From: JAKOVR01 sp031415655
GTDB lineage: Bacteria; Actinomycetota; Acidimicrobiia; Acidimicrobiales; Acidimicrobilacustridaceae
Direction: 5' to 3'
Assembly: GCA_031415655.1 (NCBI GenBank)
Contig: JANOSD010000086.1
Coordinates: 1-18,099 of the forward strand
DNA length: 18,099 nucleotides
The position numbers and the translations under genes were made by a program. The notes under the pieces were generated by a model that saw only the letters and a program-made list of their open reading frames with translations, was not told where the DNA came from and did not search any database. Shown one piece after another: positions 6,061 through 13,187 of this stretch; the first letter of the stretch is position 1; each line of letters begins with the position of its first letter.

Positions 6061-7212
6061 ATGTCCCGTGCTGCTCGACGTCCGCTCCCGCTCCGGCAGC
6101 TCGTCCTCCTCGCCGGGATCGCAACGTTCGTGGCGGTCGGGGTAGCGCTGGCCGATCTCAGCCGGAGCCGCGACACACTCGGCGGCCTCATCGGGCAAAC
6201 CGACTCGGTTCGCCACGAGATCCTCCCCTACGAGGAGATCGACAGCCCTCCCAACGCCAACGACGGCCCCCACGACGGTCGATACTTTTACCCGCTCGCC
6301 CGATCGTTTCCCGGCATCTCCGATGCTGCCCCCTACCTTGACCGGCCGGCCTATCGCAGCCAACGCATCTTGTTTCCTACTCTCGCCCGGATCCTGCATC
6401 CTTGGGGTGACGGCTCGGGCCTGATCTGGACCATGTTCGTGATCGGCGTCTTCGGCGTGTTCCTCTCCGGTTTCGCCACCGGGGCGATCTCCTGGCTGCT
6501 CGGCGGCAAGACATGGCCGGCAGCGCTGATCCCCTTGTCGTACGGCTCATGGGTATCACTACGAATCACCGTCCCCGATCCCCTGGCCTACGGTTTGGCG
6601 TTCTCCGCAATTGCCTTCAGCCTTTCGAATCGCCACCGATGGGCGATTGCCGCCGGCGTGTGCGCTGTACTCACTCGCGAGAGTTCCTGGCTGCTCATCC
6701 TTGGCTTTGCCATCTGGCGCCGGGACCGACGCGCGATCACCTTTGCTGGCCTACCCGCGCTTGCGGTCATCTTGTGGGCCGCGGCAGTACGCCTCATGCA
6801 ACTGCCCGCGCCGAGTCAGGGTTCCGAGGTGGTGGAGTTCACCGCGCCCTTCGTCGGCCTCTACAACTCCGCGAGGTTCTGGTCGCTTGGGTACGAACCG
6901 CTCGGCTTCATCAGTCTGATCCCGGTGCTCGGCCTTGGGATCCTGGCGGTCACGAAACGGGGACTACGGCACCCACTCGTCTGGCCGCTGACGTTGGAGT
7001 TGGCACTCATCTCCGTGCTCAACGTCGATGTCCTTGGACCTGAGCGCAATGGCTCCCGGATGGCCATCCCCGTCCTGGCACTTGCCTCGGTCGCGCTCCT
7101 CACCCCTCACGCCCAACGGTTCGTGGAGCGACCGGGACCACCGGGTGCGTTTTGGAACCGCTGGCGCGAGCTACCTCGAAATCCCGAATCAACCGCCCCT
7201 GTCTCGGGTTGA
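6061..7212 (+). CDS. polytopic membrane protein, GT-C-like (probable glycosyltransferase relative)
   Basis: A 383-residue protein with an N-terminal membrane span (about 12-30), a periplasmic-type loop of about 90 residues, and then about eight further hydrophobic segments. The loop holds HDGRYFYPLARS (71-82) and DRPAYRSQRILFP (94-106), resembling a loop signature in uncharacterised bacterial membrane proteins related to GT-C transferases. I recall the similarity but cannot confirm the family, and a non-enzymatic transport role is possible. A proline-rich cytoplasmic tail follows residue 350. It lies 138 nt after the hydroxylase gene and converges on the - strand operon, with only 19 nt between the two stops. 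Confidence 0.65.
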   Translation: MSRAARRPLPLRQLVLLAGIATFVAVGVALADLSRSRDTLGGLIGQTDSVRHEILPYEEIDSPPNANDGPHDGRYFYPLARSFPGISDAAPYLDRPAYRSQRILFPTLARILHPWGDGSGLIWTMFVIGVFGVFLSGFATGAISWLLGGKTWPAALIPLSYGSWVSLRITVPDPLAYGLAFSAIAFSLSNRHRWAIAAGVCAVLTRESSWLLILGFAIWRRDRRAITFAGLPALAVILWAAAVRLMQLPAPSQGSEVVEFTAPFVGLYNSARFWSLGYEPLGFISLIPVLGLGILAVTKRGLRHPLVWPLTLELALISVLNVDVLGPERNGSRMAIPVLALASVALLTPHAQRFVERPGPPGAFWNRWRELPRNPESTAPVSG

Positions 7213-7231
7213 CCACCATTTTGCTGGTTAT

Positions 7232-7852
7232 TCACTCGCCGGCGATGTGAGCCACGTCGTTGAACCCGAGAAGCACCGCTCCGGTGGGGCGCCAATGCAT
7301 TGTGGTAATCGACGCTTGGTCGAGGTGCATCCGCCACGTAATGCTGTCCGACGTGCCCAACACTTCGGCAACCGCGGCCTTGATCGGTGACACGTGGGAA
7401 ACCACGATCACGTTGGCATAGTCCAACGGCGCCTCGACCGAAGCGGCCGCCAACGAACCGAGGGCATCAGCGACCCGAGCGCGAACATCAGCGAGCCGTT
7501 CCCCCCCGGGAGGCGCAAACGAAGGATCAGCACGCCACTGCGCCCACGTATCGGCCGGTACCTTCGCCACGGGGCTCCCTTCGAATTCGCCATAGTCGAG
7601 TTCGATCCAGCGCTCATCAACTCGTGGGGTCACCCAAAAGCGCCGCCCGATATGAGCTGCGGTAGACATCGCACGCTGCAACGGACTCGTGATGACGACG
7701 GCTGACGTGGGGCCGATCAACTCGCGCAGAGCCGCCGTCAGGGCCTCCGCTTGCGAGGTGCCGGTTTCGTCGAGATCTGGGTCGCGTCGCCCGAGCAACT
7801 CACCTCGGGCATTGGCGTCGGTGCGACCGTGGCGCACGAGATACAGCTTCAT
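7232..7852 (-). CDS. histidine phosphatase family protein (phosphoglycerate mutase-like)
   Basis: A 206-residue cytoplasmic enzyme. LVRHGRTDAN (5-14) carries the catalytic, phosphate-accepting His8 with Arg7. ELDYGEFEG gives the family's acidic general-acid region, and VSHVSPIKA provides the second catalytic histidine. The length is normal for a single-domain member. The natural substrate may be a small phosphorylated metabolite and cannot be read. It is the last gene of the - strand operon, and its ATG overlaps the stop of the upstream membrane protein as ATGA. In mycobacteria a similar phosphatase domain is fused to RNase H next to the zinc-ribbon gene; here it stands alone with a membrane protein in between. 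Confidence 0.88.
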   Translation of the reverse strand: MKLYLVRHGRTDANARGELLGRRDPDLDETGTSQAEALTAALRELIGPTSAVVITSPLQRAMSTAAHIGRRFWVTPRVDERWIELDYGEFEGSPVAKVPADTWAQWRADPSFAPPGGERLADVRARVADALGSLAAASVEAPLDYANVIVVSHVSPIKAAVAEVLGTSDSITWRMHLDQASITTMHWRPTGAVLLGFNDVAHIAGE

Positions 7853-8376
7853 GAAACCAACCCTCTATCCAATTGCCCAGTACGAAGAAAACGCTCACGA
7901 TTCACAGGTACTCCCAGTTCGAAGGCCACCCAACACCAACCCAGCGCGGCCACGCCAAGTGCTTCCAACACGAGGGTGACGCCGACGCCGTGGGACAGCT
8001 CCGGCAACGACGTGGCGGGAAACGACGCTCCGAAGAAGGGCCACCAGAACAGCGCCGTGTCGGCCCACGCGCCGCTCAGGGTGAGGCTCATGAACAACCC
8101 GATCGGAAGCGAGATCCAACGGCGACGCACGAGCCGTCGGTTTCGGGTGGCTGCCATCACGATGGCCAATGCCACCACACTGCCAAGAAGCGTGTGGAGG
8201 ACCTTGGGGCCACCAAGGATTACCTCGGCAAGAGGGAGGACCGAACCTGCCATCACCAAACGGAAGTCGAGCGCGGGGCTGCGAAACACCAACGCAACGC
8301 CGGCGAAACTCACACCCAGAAACCAGAAGAACACCGATAGTCTCGTTGCGATCAGCGCACCAGGAGGGCGCCGCAC
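7849..8376 (-). CDS. five-pass integral membrane protein of unknown function
   Basis: A 175-residue hydrophobic protein with spans at about 11-31, 38-52, 60-77, 88-105 and 133-153, and basic residues between spans 3 and 4 (78-87). The GTG at 8376 gives a 25-nt overlap with the zinc-ribbon gene, with a weak GAAGAG-type site just upstream; a later GTG at about residue 15 would cut into span 1, so I keep the longer form. Its stop overlaps the phosphatase start as ATGA. I do not recognise the family. Its place between a cell-wall synthase operon head and a phosphatase suggests an envelope-related role, by context only. Confidence 0.7.
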   Translation of the reverse strand: MRRPPGALIATRLSVFFWFLGVSFAGVALVFRSPALDFRLVMAGSVLPLAEVILGGPKVLHTLLGSVVALAIVMAATRNRRLVRRRWISLPIGLFMSLTLSGAWADTALFWWPFFGASFPATSLPELSHGVGVTLVLEALGVAALGWCWVAFELGVPVNRERFLRTGQLDRGLVS

Positions 8377-9071
8377 TCTTCACAGAATGCCGGTTCGTCG
8401 GGTGCCAACTTGCGAAGCCTCGCGACCTCGGCCGATGGCAGTCCAAGGTGACATCCGGTGCACGATCCGCCCGAAAGGAGCGCCACCGCATTGCCGCTCA
8501 CATTGGTGCGAAGTTTATCGTAGAGGGCGAGTTGGTCGTCGCTGATGTCGGCGCTGGCGGTCACTCGGTCGATCGTGGTCTTTTGAAGATCCGCCACCGC
8601 TTCTGCTTCGGCCTCCGCCAAGGCGATCGTGGCCGCCGCCACCTCCCGATCGAGTGCATCACCGAGCTGGGCAAGGTCGACCAGCCGAGCGTCGAGGGGT
8701 TCGAGTTGATCGAGGATGGCCAGAATGTTGTCTTCGTAGTCGCTCTGGCGGTGTCGGAGCGATGCCAACTCGTCGTTGATGCCTTGGAGTTCCTTCGCCG
8801 ACTGGATCGTACCGCTGTACAGCTTGGCGTCTTCCTGGGTGATCTTGGCCTCAAGGATGGACAACTCGTCTTCGAGCCGTTTCTGTTCCGCCGCAACCTG
8901 GTGTCGCTCCAACTCCACGGTGGACACGATGTCTCGGTGGTCCGTCGCCTTCGCTTCCGCACCTCGCAACGACGACCGGGCCGGCAGATGGTCCAGCTTG
9001 TGCTGGATCTGCGTGAGCCGGATGTCGAGTTGCTGTAACTCGAGGAGCGGGGCAAAGTACGAATCGGTCAT
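8352..9071 (-). CDS. C4-type zinc-ribbon coiled-coil protein (CT398/CdsZ-like)
   Basis: A 239-residue protein. About residues 8-170 are long, charged heptad-rich helices (a coiled-coil hairpin with a break near 85-100), and the C-terminus carries CTGC (204-207) and CEEC (230-233), four cysteines suited to bind one zinc. This matches the widespread bacterial zinc-ribbon family that includes Chlamydia CT398/CdsZ and M. tuberculosis Rv2229c; its molecular role in actinobacteria is not established. The ATG overlaps the penicillin-binding protein stop as ATGA, with AGGAG close upstream inside that gene, so translation is probably coupled. Confidence 0.88.
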   Translation of the reverse strand: MTDSYFAPLLELQQLDIRLTQIQHKLDHLPARSSLRGAEAKATDHRDIVSTVELERHQVAAEQKRLEDELSILEAKITQEDAKLYSGTIQSAKELQGINDELASLRHRQSDYEDNILAILDQLEPLDARLVDLAQLGDALDREVAAATIALAEAEAEAVADLQKTTIDRVTASADISDDQLALYDKLRTNVSGNAVALLSGGSCTGCHLGLPSAEVARLRKLAPDEPAFCEECGALLVR

Positions 9072-11377
9072 GGAACTCCTGCTGGGGGTGGCGACGAGGT
9101 AGGCGGGGTGGTGACTGTCGGCGGAGTGGTGATCGTAGGCGGTGTGCTGACGGTCGGCGGCGGAGTGATCGTGGGCGTCGGGTCGATGGTGACCGGCGGC
9201 AACGTCGGCAACGGCTTGACCGTGACTGGGGGCGCCGTTGGCGTGGGAGCGGTGGTGTTGCGGGTTCGGTTGTCGTTACCCGGGGCGGGCAGGTTTTTGT
9301 TATTGCTTCCTGGCCCCACCACTTGGCGACCGCTGCCGTTGCCGTTGCAGCGGGCGAACGACTGCGGCGCCAGATTCATCTCTTTGTGATAGTTCGAGTT
9401 GAAGTCTCCCCACATACGAGCCGGGAAAAAACCGCCCATGTTGGCGATGCCATCGATCGACGGAATCTTGGCCTTGAACTTCTGGAACCCCATCCAAACC
9501 GATGTGGTGAGGTAGGGAGTGAAACCCACGAACCACACGTCGGCGGCGCCGTCGGAGGTGCCGGTCTTGCCTGCGACAGGCTGCCGCCCGAACGCCGCTC
9601 GCCGGCCGGTGCCGTATTCAGTGTTGTGATTGAGGATCTGGGTGGCGAGGCAGGCCGACTCCGCCGACACGGCGCGGCGCCCGGTGGAGAAATGTTCGTA
9701 GATCGGCATGCCATTGCGGTCGAGCACCTTGTCGATCAGGTAGTAGGGCTCGAAGATGCCGCCGCTCGGAAGGGCGTTGTAGGCGGCGGCCATCTCCACC
9801 GGTTTCGTGTCCAGCACACCGAGCGGCATGCTGATCGGAAGGTCTTTGAAATCGGTTGTGAGACCAAGGCTCTCCGCGGTGCGAACGACCTCGGGAATGC
9901 CAACGATTTGCCCGAGCCGCACGAAGGCGCCATTGGAGGACTGGGTGGTGACCGCATCGAGACTGCCCCCCTGGCCTTCAATCTGATACGGGTTCGGATC
10001 GCCGCCCGGGTTGGGGAAGTCGCCGCCGCCAGCCACATAGTCGTTCGGACCGTTTCCTTGTTCAAGCGCAGCGAGAAGCACGAAGGTCTTGAAGCTCGAT
10101 CCAGTCTGGCGCCCGTTTTCCCCGAAGGCGTTGTTGTATTTGTTGGTGTCGAACGGCTCGCCACCCATGATGCCTCGGACCGCTCCTGTTCCCGGTTCCA
10201 CCGACACCATCGCCGCGGTGAGAGGCAGCTTCTCCTTCACCGGGTTGGCGGGATCGCCGTCGGGGTTCAGCACCTCGAACTCATCCTTCGGCACGATCCG
10301 GTTGTACGTATCACGAAGGAGCCGTTGCGCCACGGGATTGACCGTGGTGAAGACTCGAATGCCTCCGCCGAACAACGTTCGTTCACGTTCTTCCGATGTG
10401 GCGCCCAGCCCATATTTGGGATCGTTCAGCAGTCGTTGACGCACCTCGTCTTCGAAGTGATCGCGGGCAGGAGGTGGTTGCAGGCCGGCACAGAAGGCCG
10501 GATTGCTTCCCTCTTGCCCGCACCGTTGGCTCGGGAGTTTCACGCGGTTGGCCTCGGCCGCCTGCTCCTTGGTGATCTTCTTGTTGACCACCATGCGTTC
10601 GAGCGCCTGCTTGCGAGCCGGCCAAGCCCGCTTCTGCTCGTCGGGCATCCCCTTTTGCAGGGTCGGATCATTGTCGACCGGCGACCGGATGAGCGCGGCG
10701 AGCATTGCCGACTCTGACGGGCCGAGAAACCCGACATCGACGCCCCAGTAGGTCTCCGCCGCCGCCTGCACGCCGTAGGCGCCCGACCCGAAGTACACCG
10801 TGTTGAGGTATTTCTCGAGGATCTGATCTTTGGAGAGTTTCTTCTCCAGACGAAGTGCCATGGCCATCTCGCTGGCCTTGCGGTCGGCGGTGAGTTCGTC
10901 GCCGACGAAGGTCTTTTTTACGAGCTGTTGGGTGATGGTGGACCCGCCCTGCTCTATCTTGCCGCCGCTCGAAACGTTCTCCACCATGGCACGAAAGATG
11001 CCCCGCATATTCACGCCTGGATGGTTGTAATAGTCGGCATCTTCCACCGAAAGCACGGCATCACGGACAACCTGGGGAATGCGATCGATCGTGACCGGAA
11101 CGCGGTTCTCAGCTCCATGCAGGGTAGCCAGCAGTGATCCATCGCCGGCATACATGTAGGAACGAACGGCGTAGCTGTCGAGGGCATTGAGGTCGATCTC
11201 GCTGTCGACGCTGCTGGTGCTGTTGAGTGCTCGATACACCTGCGGGCTCACGCCAACCACCGTGGCGGCGATCAACGCGCCGGCGATTCCAGTGACCAGG
11301 AACATACGAAGGAGTCGGAAGAGGGTGCGCACGCTGTCGTTGAGTGTACGACGCCCGGGGGCCACAACGTGAGTCAC
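9068..11377 (-). CDS. class A penicillin-binding protein (transglycosylase/transpeptidase)
   Basis: A 769-residue bifunctional peptidoglycan synthase. It has a short cytoplasmic N-terminus and one membrane span (about 24-44). The GT51 domain shows EDADYYNHPG (112-121, catalytic Glu112), GGSTITQQLVK (144-154) and a RKASEMAMALRLEKKLS-type motif (166-182). The transpeptidase domain shows SSFK (427-430, acylated Ser427), SSN (480-482) and KTGT (604-607). The proline usually found before the SSFK serine pair is replaced by Thr (GRQTGSSFK). From about residue 690 there is a Pro/Thr repeat tail, common in actinobacterial members. The start is GTG at 11377. It heads a four-gene overlapping operon and faces the oxidoreductase gene across 46 nt. 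Confidence 0.95.
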   Translation of the reverse strand: MTHVVAPGRRTLNDSVRTLFRLLRMFLVTGIAGALIAATVVGVSPQVYRALNSTSSVDSEIDLNALDSYAVRSYMYAGDGSLLATLHGAENRVPVTIDRIPQVVRDAVLSVEDADYYNHPGVNMRGIFRAMVENVSSGGKIEQGGSTITQQLVKKTFVGDELTADRKASEMAMALRLEKKLSKDQILEKYLNTVYFGSGAYGVQAAAETYWGVDVGFLGPSESAMLAALIRSPVDNDPTLQKGMPDEQKRAWPARKQALERMVVNKKITKEQAAEANRVKLPSQRCGQEGSNPAFCAGLQPPPARDHFEDEVRQRLLNDPKYGLGATSEERERTLFGGGIRVFTTVNPVAQRLLRDTYNRIVPKDEFEVLNPDGDPANPVKEKLPLTAAMVSVEPGTGAVRGIMGGEPFDTNKYNNAFGENGRQTGSSFKTFVLLAALEQGNGPNDYVAGGGDFPNPGGDPNPYQIEGQGGSLDAVTTQSSNGAFVRLGQIVGIPEVVRTAESLGLTTDFKDLPISMPLGVLDTKPVEMAAAYNALPSGGIFEPYYLIDKVLDRNGMPIYEHFSTGRRAVSAESACLATQILNHNTEYGTGRRAAFGRQPVAGKTGTSDGAADVWFVGFTPYLTTSVWMGFQKFKAKIPSIDGIANMGGFFPARMWGDFNSNYHKEMNLAPQSFARCNGNGSGRQVVGPGSNNKNLPAPGNDNRTRNTTAPTPTAPPVTVKPLPTLPPVTIDPTPTITPPPTVSTPPTITTPPTVTTPPTSSPPPAGVP

Positions 11378-11423
11378 CGAACGAGCCTGTATCCCACCAC
11401 ACCGATTCCGTTAGGTTGGGCTC
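11378..11423. promoter_or_regulatory. 46-bp divergent promoter region
   Basis: This stretch separates the penicillin-binding protein gene (-) from the oxidoreductase gene (+). On the + strand, TAGGTT (11412-11417) fits TAnnnT and lies 6 nt before the ATG at 11424, suggesting a leaderless transcript. On the - strand only a poor match, CAGGCT, lies 6 nt before the GTG. Neither gene has a clear ribosome-binding site here. Both promoters must overlap in so short a space. Confidence 0.5.
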
Positions 11424-12362
11424 ATGCCCAACCCCAAACCCTTCCGATTCGGTGTGCAGTGTGCAACCGCTGCCGATGGCCCGGCGTGGGCCGCGTTTGC
11501 CCGCAAAGCCGAGGCGCTCGGCTTCTCGTCGCTCCATCTCCCCGACCATTTCGGCGACCAGCTCGCACCGATCCCGGCGATGATGGCCGCGGCCGATGCC
11601 ACCACCACCCTGAAGGTCGGCGCCCTCGTTTTCGACAACGACTACAAACACCCCGTCGTGCTCGCCAAGGAGATCGCCACCATCGACCGGCTCTCGGGGG
11701 GCCGCACGGAGTTCGGGCTCGGCGCCGGCTGGATGCGCTCCGACTACGAACAGTCGGGCATGCCCTACGACGAGCCGAAGATCCGAGTCGATCGGTTCGA
11801 AGAAGGCCTGACCATCATCAAGGGCCTACTCGCGGGGGAAACCGTCACCTTCTCGGGCGAGCACTACCGAATCTCGGCGATGAAGGGAACTCCGGCGTGT
11901 GTGCAGACACCGAGTCCACCGATCCTCATCGGCGCCGGGGGGAAACGAATGCTGGGCATTGCCGGCCGCCAAGCAGACATCGTGGGCGTCAACCCACAGA
12001 TTCGTAGTGGCGTGATAGACGCGGCAGCAGCGCAGGACTCCACCATGGCCCGCTACGCCACGAAGGTCGCGTGGCTGGAAGAAGCGGCGGGTGAACGTTT
12101 CGCCGCTATCGAACTCAACTGCCTGGTGTTCGCGGTGATCCCCACCGACGACTCCAAGGCCACGGCCGAGATGATGGCCCCGTTGTTCGCGCTTGAACCG
12201 GCGGAAATGCTCGAGGTGCCGTTGGCGCTGATTGGATCCGTCGACCAGATGTGCGAGGCCCTCGAGGTCCGCCGCGAACGACTTGGGATCTCGTACATCT
12301 GCGTGCAAGCTGATGCGATGGAAGCCATCGCCCCCGTGATCGACCGACTCGTCGGCAACTGA
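11424..12362 (+). CDS. LLM-class F420-dependent oxidoreductase (MSMEG_2516-type)
   Basis: A 312-residue luciferase-like TIM-barrel protein. The N-terminal strand FRFGVQCATAADGPAWAAFA, the LHLPDHFGDQLAP segment, the TLKVGALVFDNDYKHPVVLAKE stretch (split across about residues 61-83) and GLGAGWMRSDYEQSGMPYD are typical of the F420 branch of the luciferase-like monooxygenase superfamily. PPILIGAGGKRMLGIAGRQAD is the usual phosphate-gripping region. The cofactor would be reduced F420; the substrate is unknown. It stands alone, divergent from the penicillin-binding protein operon, with a -10 box directly upstream. A flavin-dependent member is the alternative. Confidence 0.88.
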   Translation: MPNPKPFRFGVQCATAADGPAWAAFARKAEALGFSSLHLPDHFGDQLAPIPAMMAAADATTTLKVGALVFDNDYKHPVVLAKEIATIDRLSGGRTEFGLGAGWMRSDYEQSGMPYDEPKIRVDRFEEGLTIIKGLLAGETVTFSGEHYRISAMKGTPACVQTPSPPILIGAGGKRMLGIAGRQADIVGVNPQIRSGVIDAAAAQDSTMARYATKVAWLEEAAGERFAAIELNCLVFAVIPTDDSKATAEMMAPLFALEPAEMLEVPLALIGSVDQMCEALEVRRERLGISYICVQADAMEAIAPVIDRLVGN

Positions 12363-12401
12363 GGGACCACCAGCGATGAACGTCCGGTAGGTCGCCCACA
12401 C

Positions 12402-12445
12402 CGCTCAGGGCAGAATGCCCGCTCAGGACAGAATGCCCGCTCAGG
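12402..12445. repeat. 18-bp tandem repeat, about 2.4 copies
   Basis: CGCTCAGGGCAGAATGCC (12402-12419) is followed by a copy with one change (12420-12437) and a partial copy CGCTCAGG (12438-12445). It sits between the oxidoreductase stop and the response regulator start, 47 nt before the latter. It could be a small direct-repeat array bound by a regulator or a product of slippage. Confidence 0.75.
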
Positions 12446-12491
12446 GGCGTTCCACAGGAAACTCCCAGGCTTGGTTGGCAGACTCATCACC

Positions 12492-13187
12492 ATGAGCCCC
12501 TCCAATGACGACGCCGTGCGGATACTCGTGGTCGACGACGACGACAACATCCGATACCTGCTCACCACCGCCGTTCGGCACGCGGGCTTCTCCGTCGCCG
12601 AGGCGGCCACTGGCCGTGCCGCGCTTGAACAAGTCGCGGCTTGGAATCCCGACCTCGTTCTTCTCGACGTCATGTTGCCGGACCTTGACGGCTTCGACGT
12701 CTGCAAACGCCTTCGCGCCGATCGGTACGACGTGCCGGTGATCTTCCTCACGGCGCGCGACGGGGTGGACGACCGAATACGGGGGCTGACGCTCGGCGGC
12801 GACGACTACGTCACCAAGCCCTTCTCCCTCGAAGAGGTAGTCACCCGAGTGCGCACCATCCTGCGAAGGATCGGTCGAGGATCCGACGATGCGGGCGACC
12901 GACTTTCGTTTGCCGATGTCGATCTCGAGGAAGAAGCGCACCGCGTCACCCGAAGCGGGCGGGTGCTCGACCTCTCCCCCACCGAGTTCAAGTTGCTCCG
13001 CTACTTCCTCCTCAATCCGGATCGAGTGCTCAGCCGAGCGCAACTCGTCGATCGTGTTTGGGACTACGACTTCGATGGCGACACCAACGTGGTGGAAACC
13101 TACGTCAGCTACCTACGCAAGAAGCTCGAAGATCCGCCGCTGATCCAAACTGTGCGGGGCGTTGGCTACGTGCTCCGCCAAGGCTGA
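12492..13187 (+). CDS. OmpR/PhoB-family response regulator
   Basis: A 231-residue DNA-binding regulator. The receiver domain (about 10-122) has the acidic pair D16-D17, phosphoacceptor D59 in LLDVMLPDLDG, T87 and K109 in VTKPFS. The winged-helix DNA-binding domain (about 136-230) shows LSPTEFKLLRYFLLNP and ends with TVRGVGYVLR. I chose the ATG at 12492 over an upstream TTG (12471) because the family begins only a few residues before the first strand. The stop overlaps the kinase start as TGATG, so the pair is coupled. The genes it controls are not visible; the tandem repeats just upstream are a possible autoregulatory site. Confidence 0.95.
   Translation: MSPSNDDAVRILVVDDDDNIRYLLTTAVRHAGFSVAEAATGRAALEQVAAWNPDLVLLDVMLPDLDGFDVCKRLRADRYDVPVIFLTARDGVDDRIRGLTLGGDDYVTKPFSLEEVVTRVRTILRRIGRGSDDAGDRLSFADVDLEEEAHRVTRSGRVLDLSPTEFKLLRYFLLNPDRVLSRAQLVDRVWDYDFDGDTNVVETYVSYLRKKLEDPPLIQTVRGVGYVLRQG

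Noticed and set aside
9323..10717. 464-residue + strand ORF opposite the penicillin-binding protein
   Set aside because: Its translation is arginine-, histidine- and glycine-rich without domains and mirrors codon bias of the strongly supported - strand gene.
13058..13186. Longer kinase N-terminus starting inside the regulator gene
   Set aside because: The extra residues are a frame shadow of the regulator DNA-binding domain; the ATG at 13187 gives the usual short basic N-terminus before the first membrane span.
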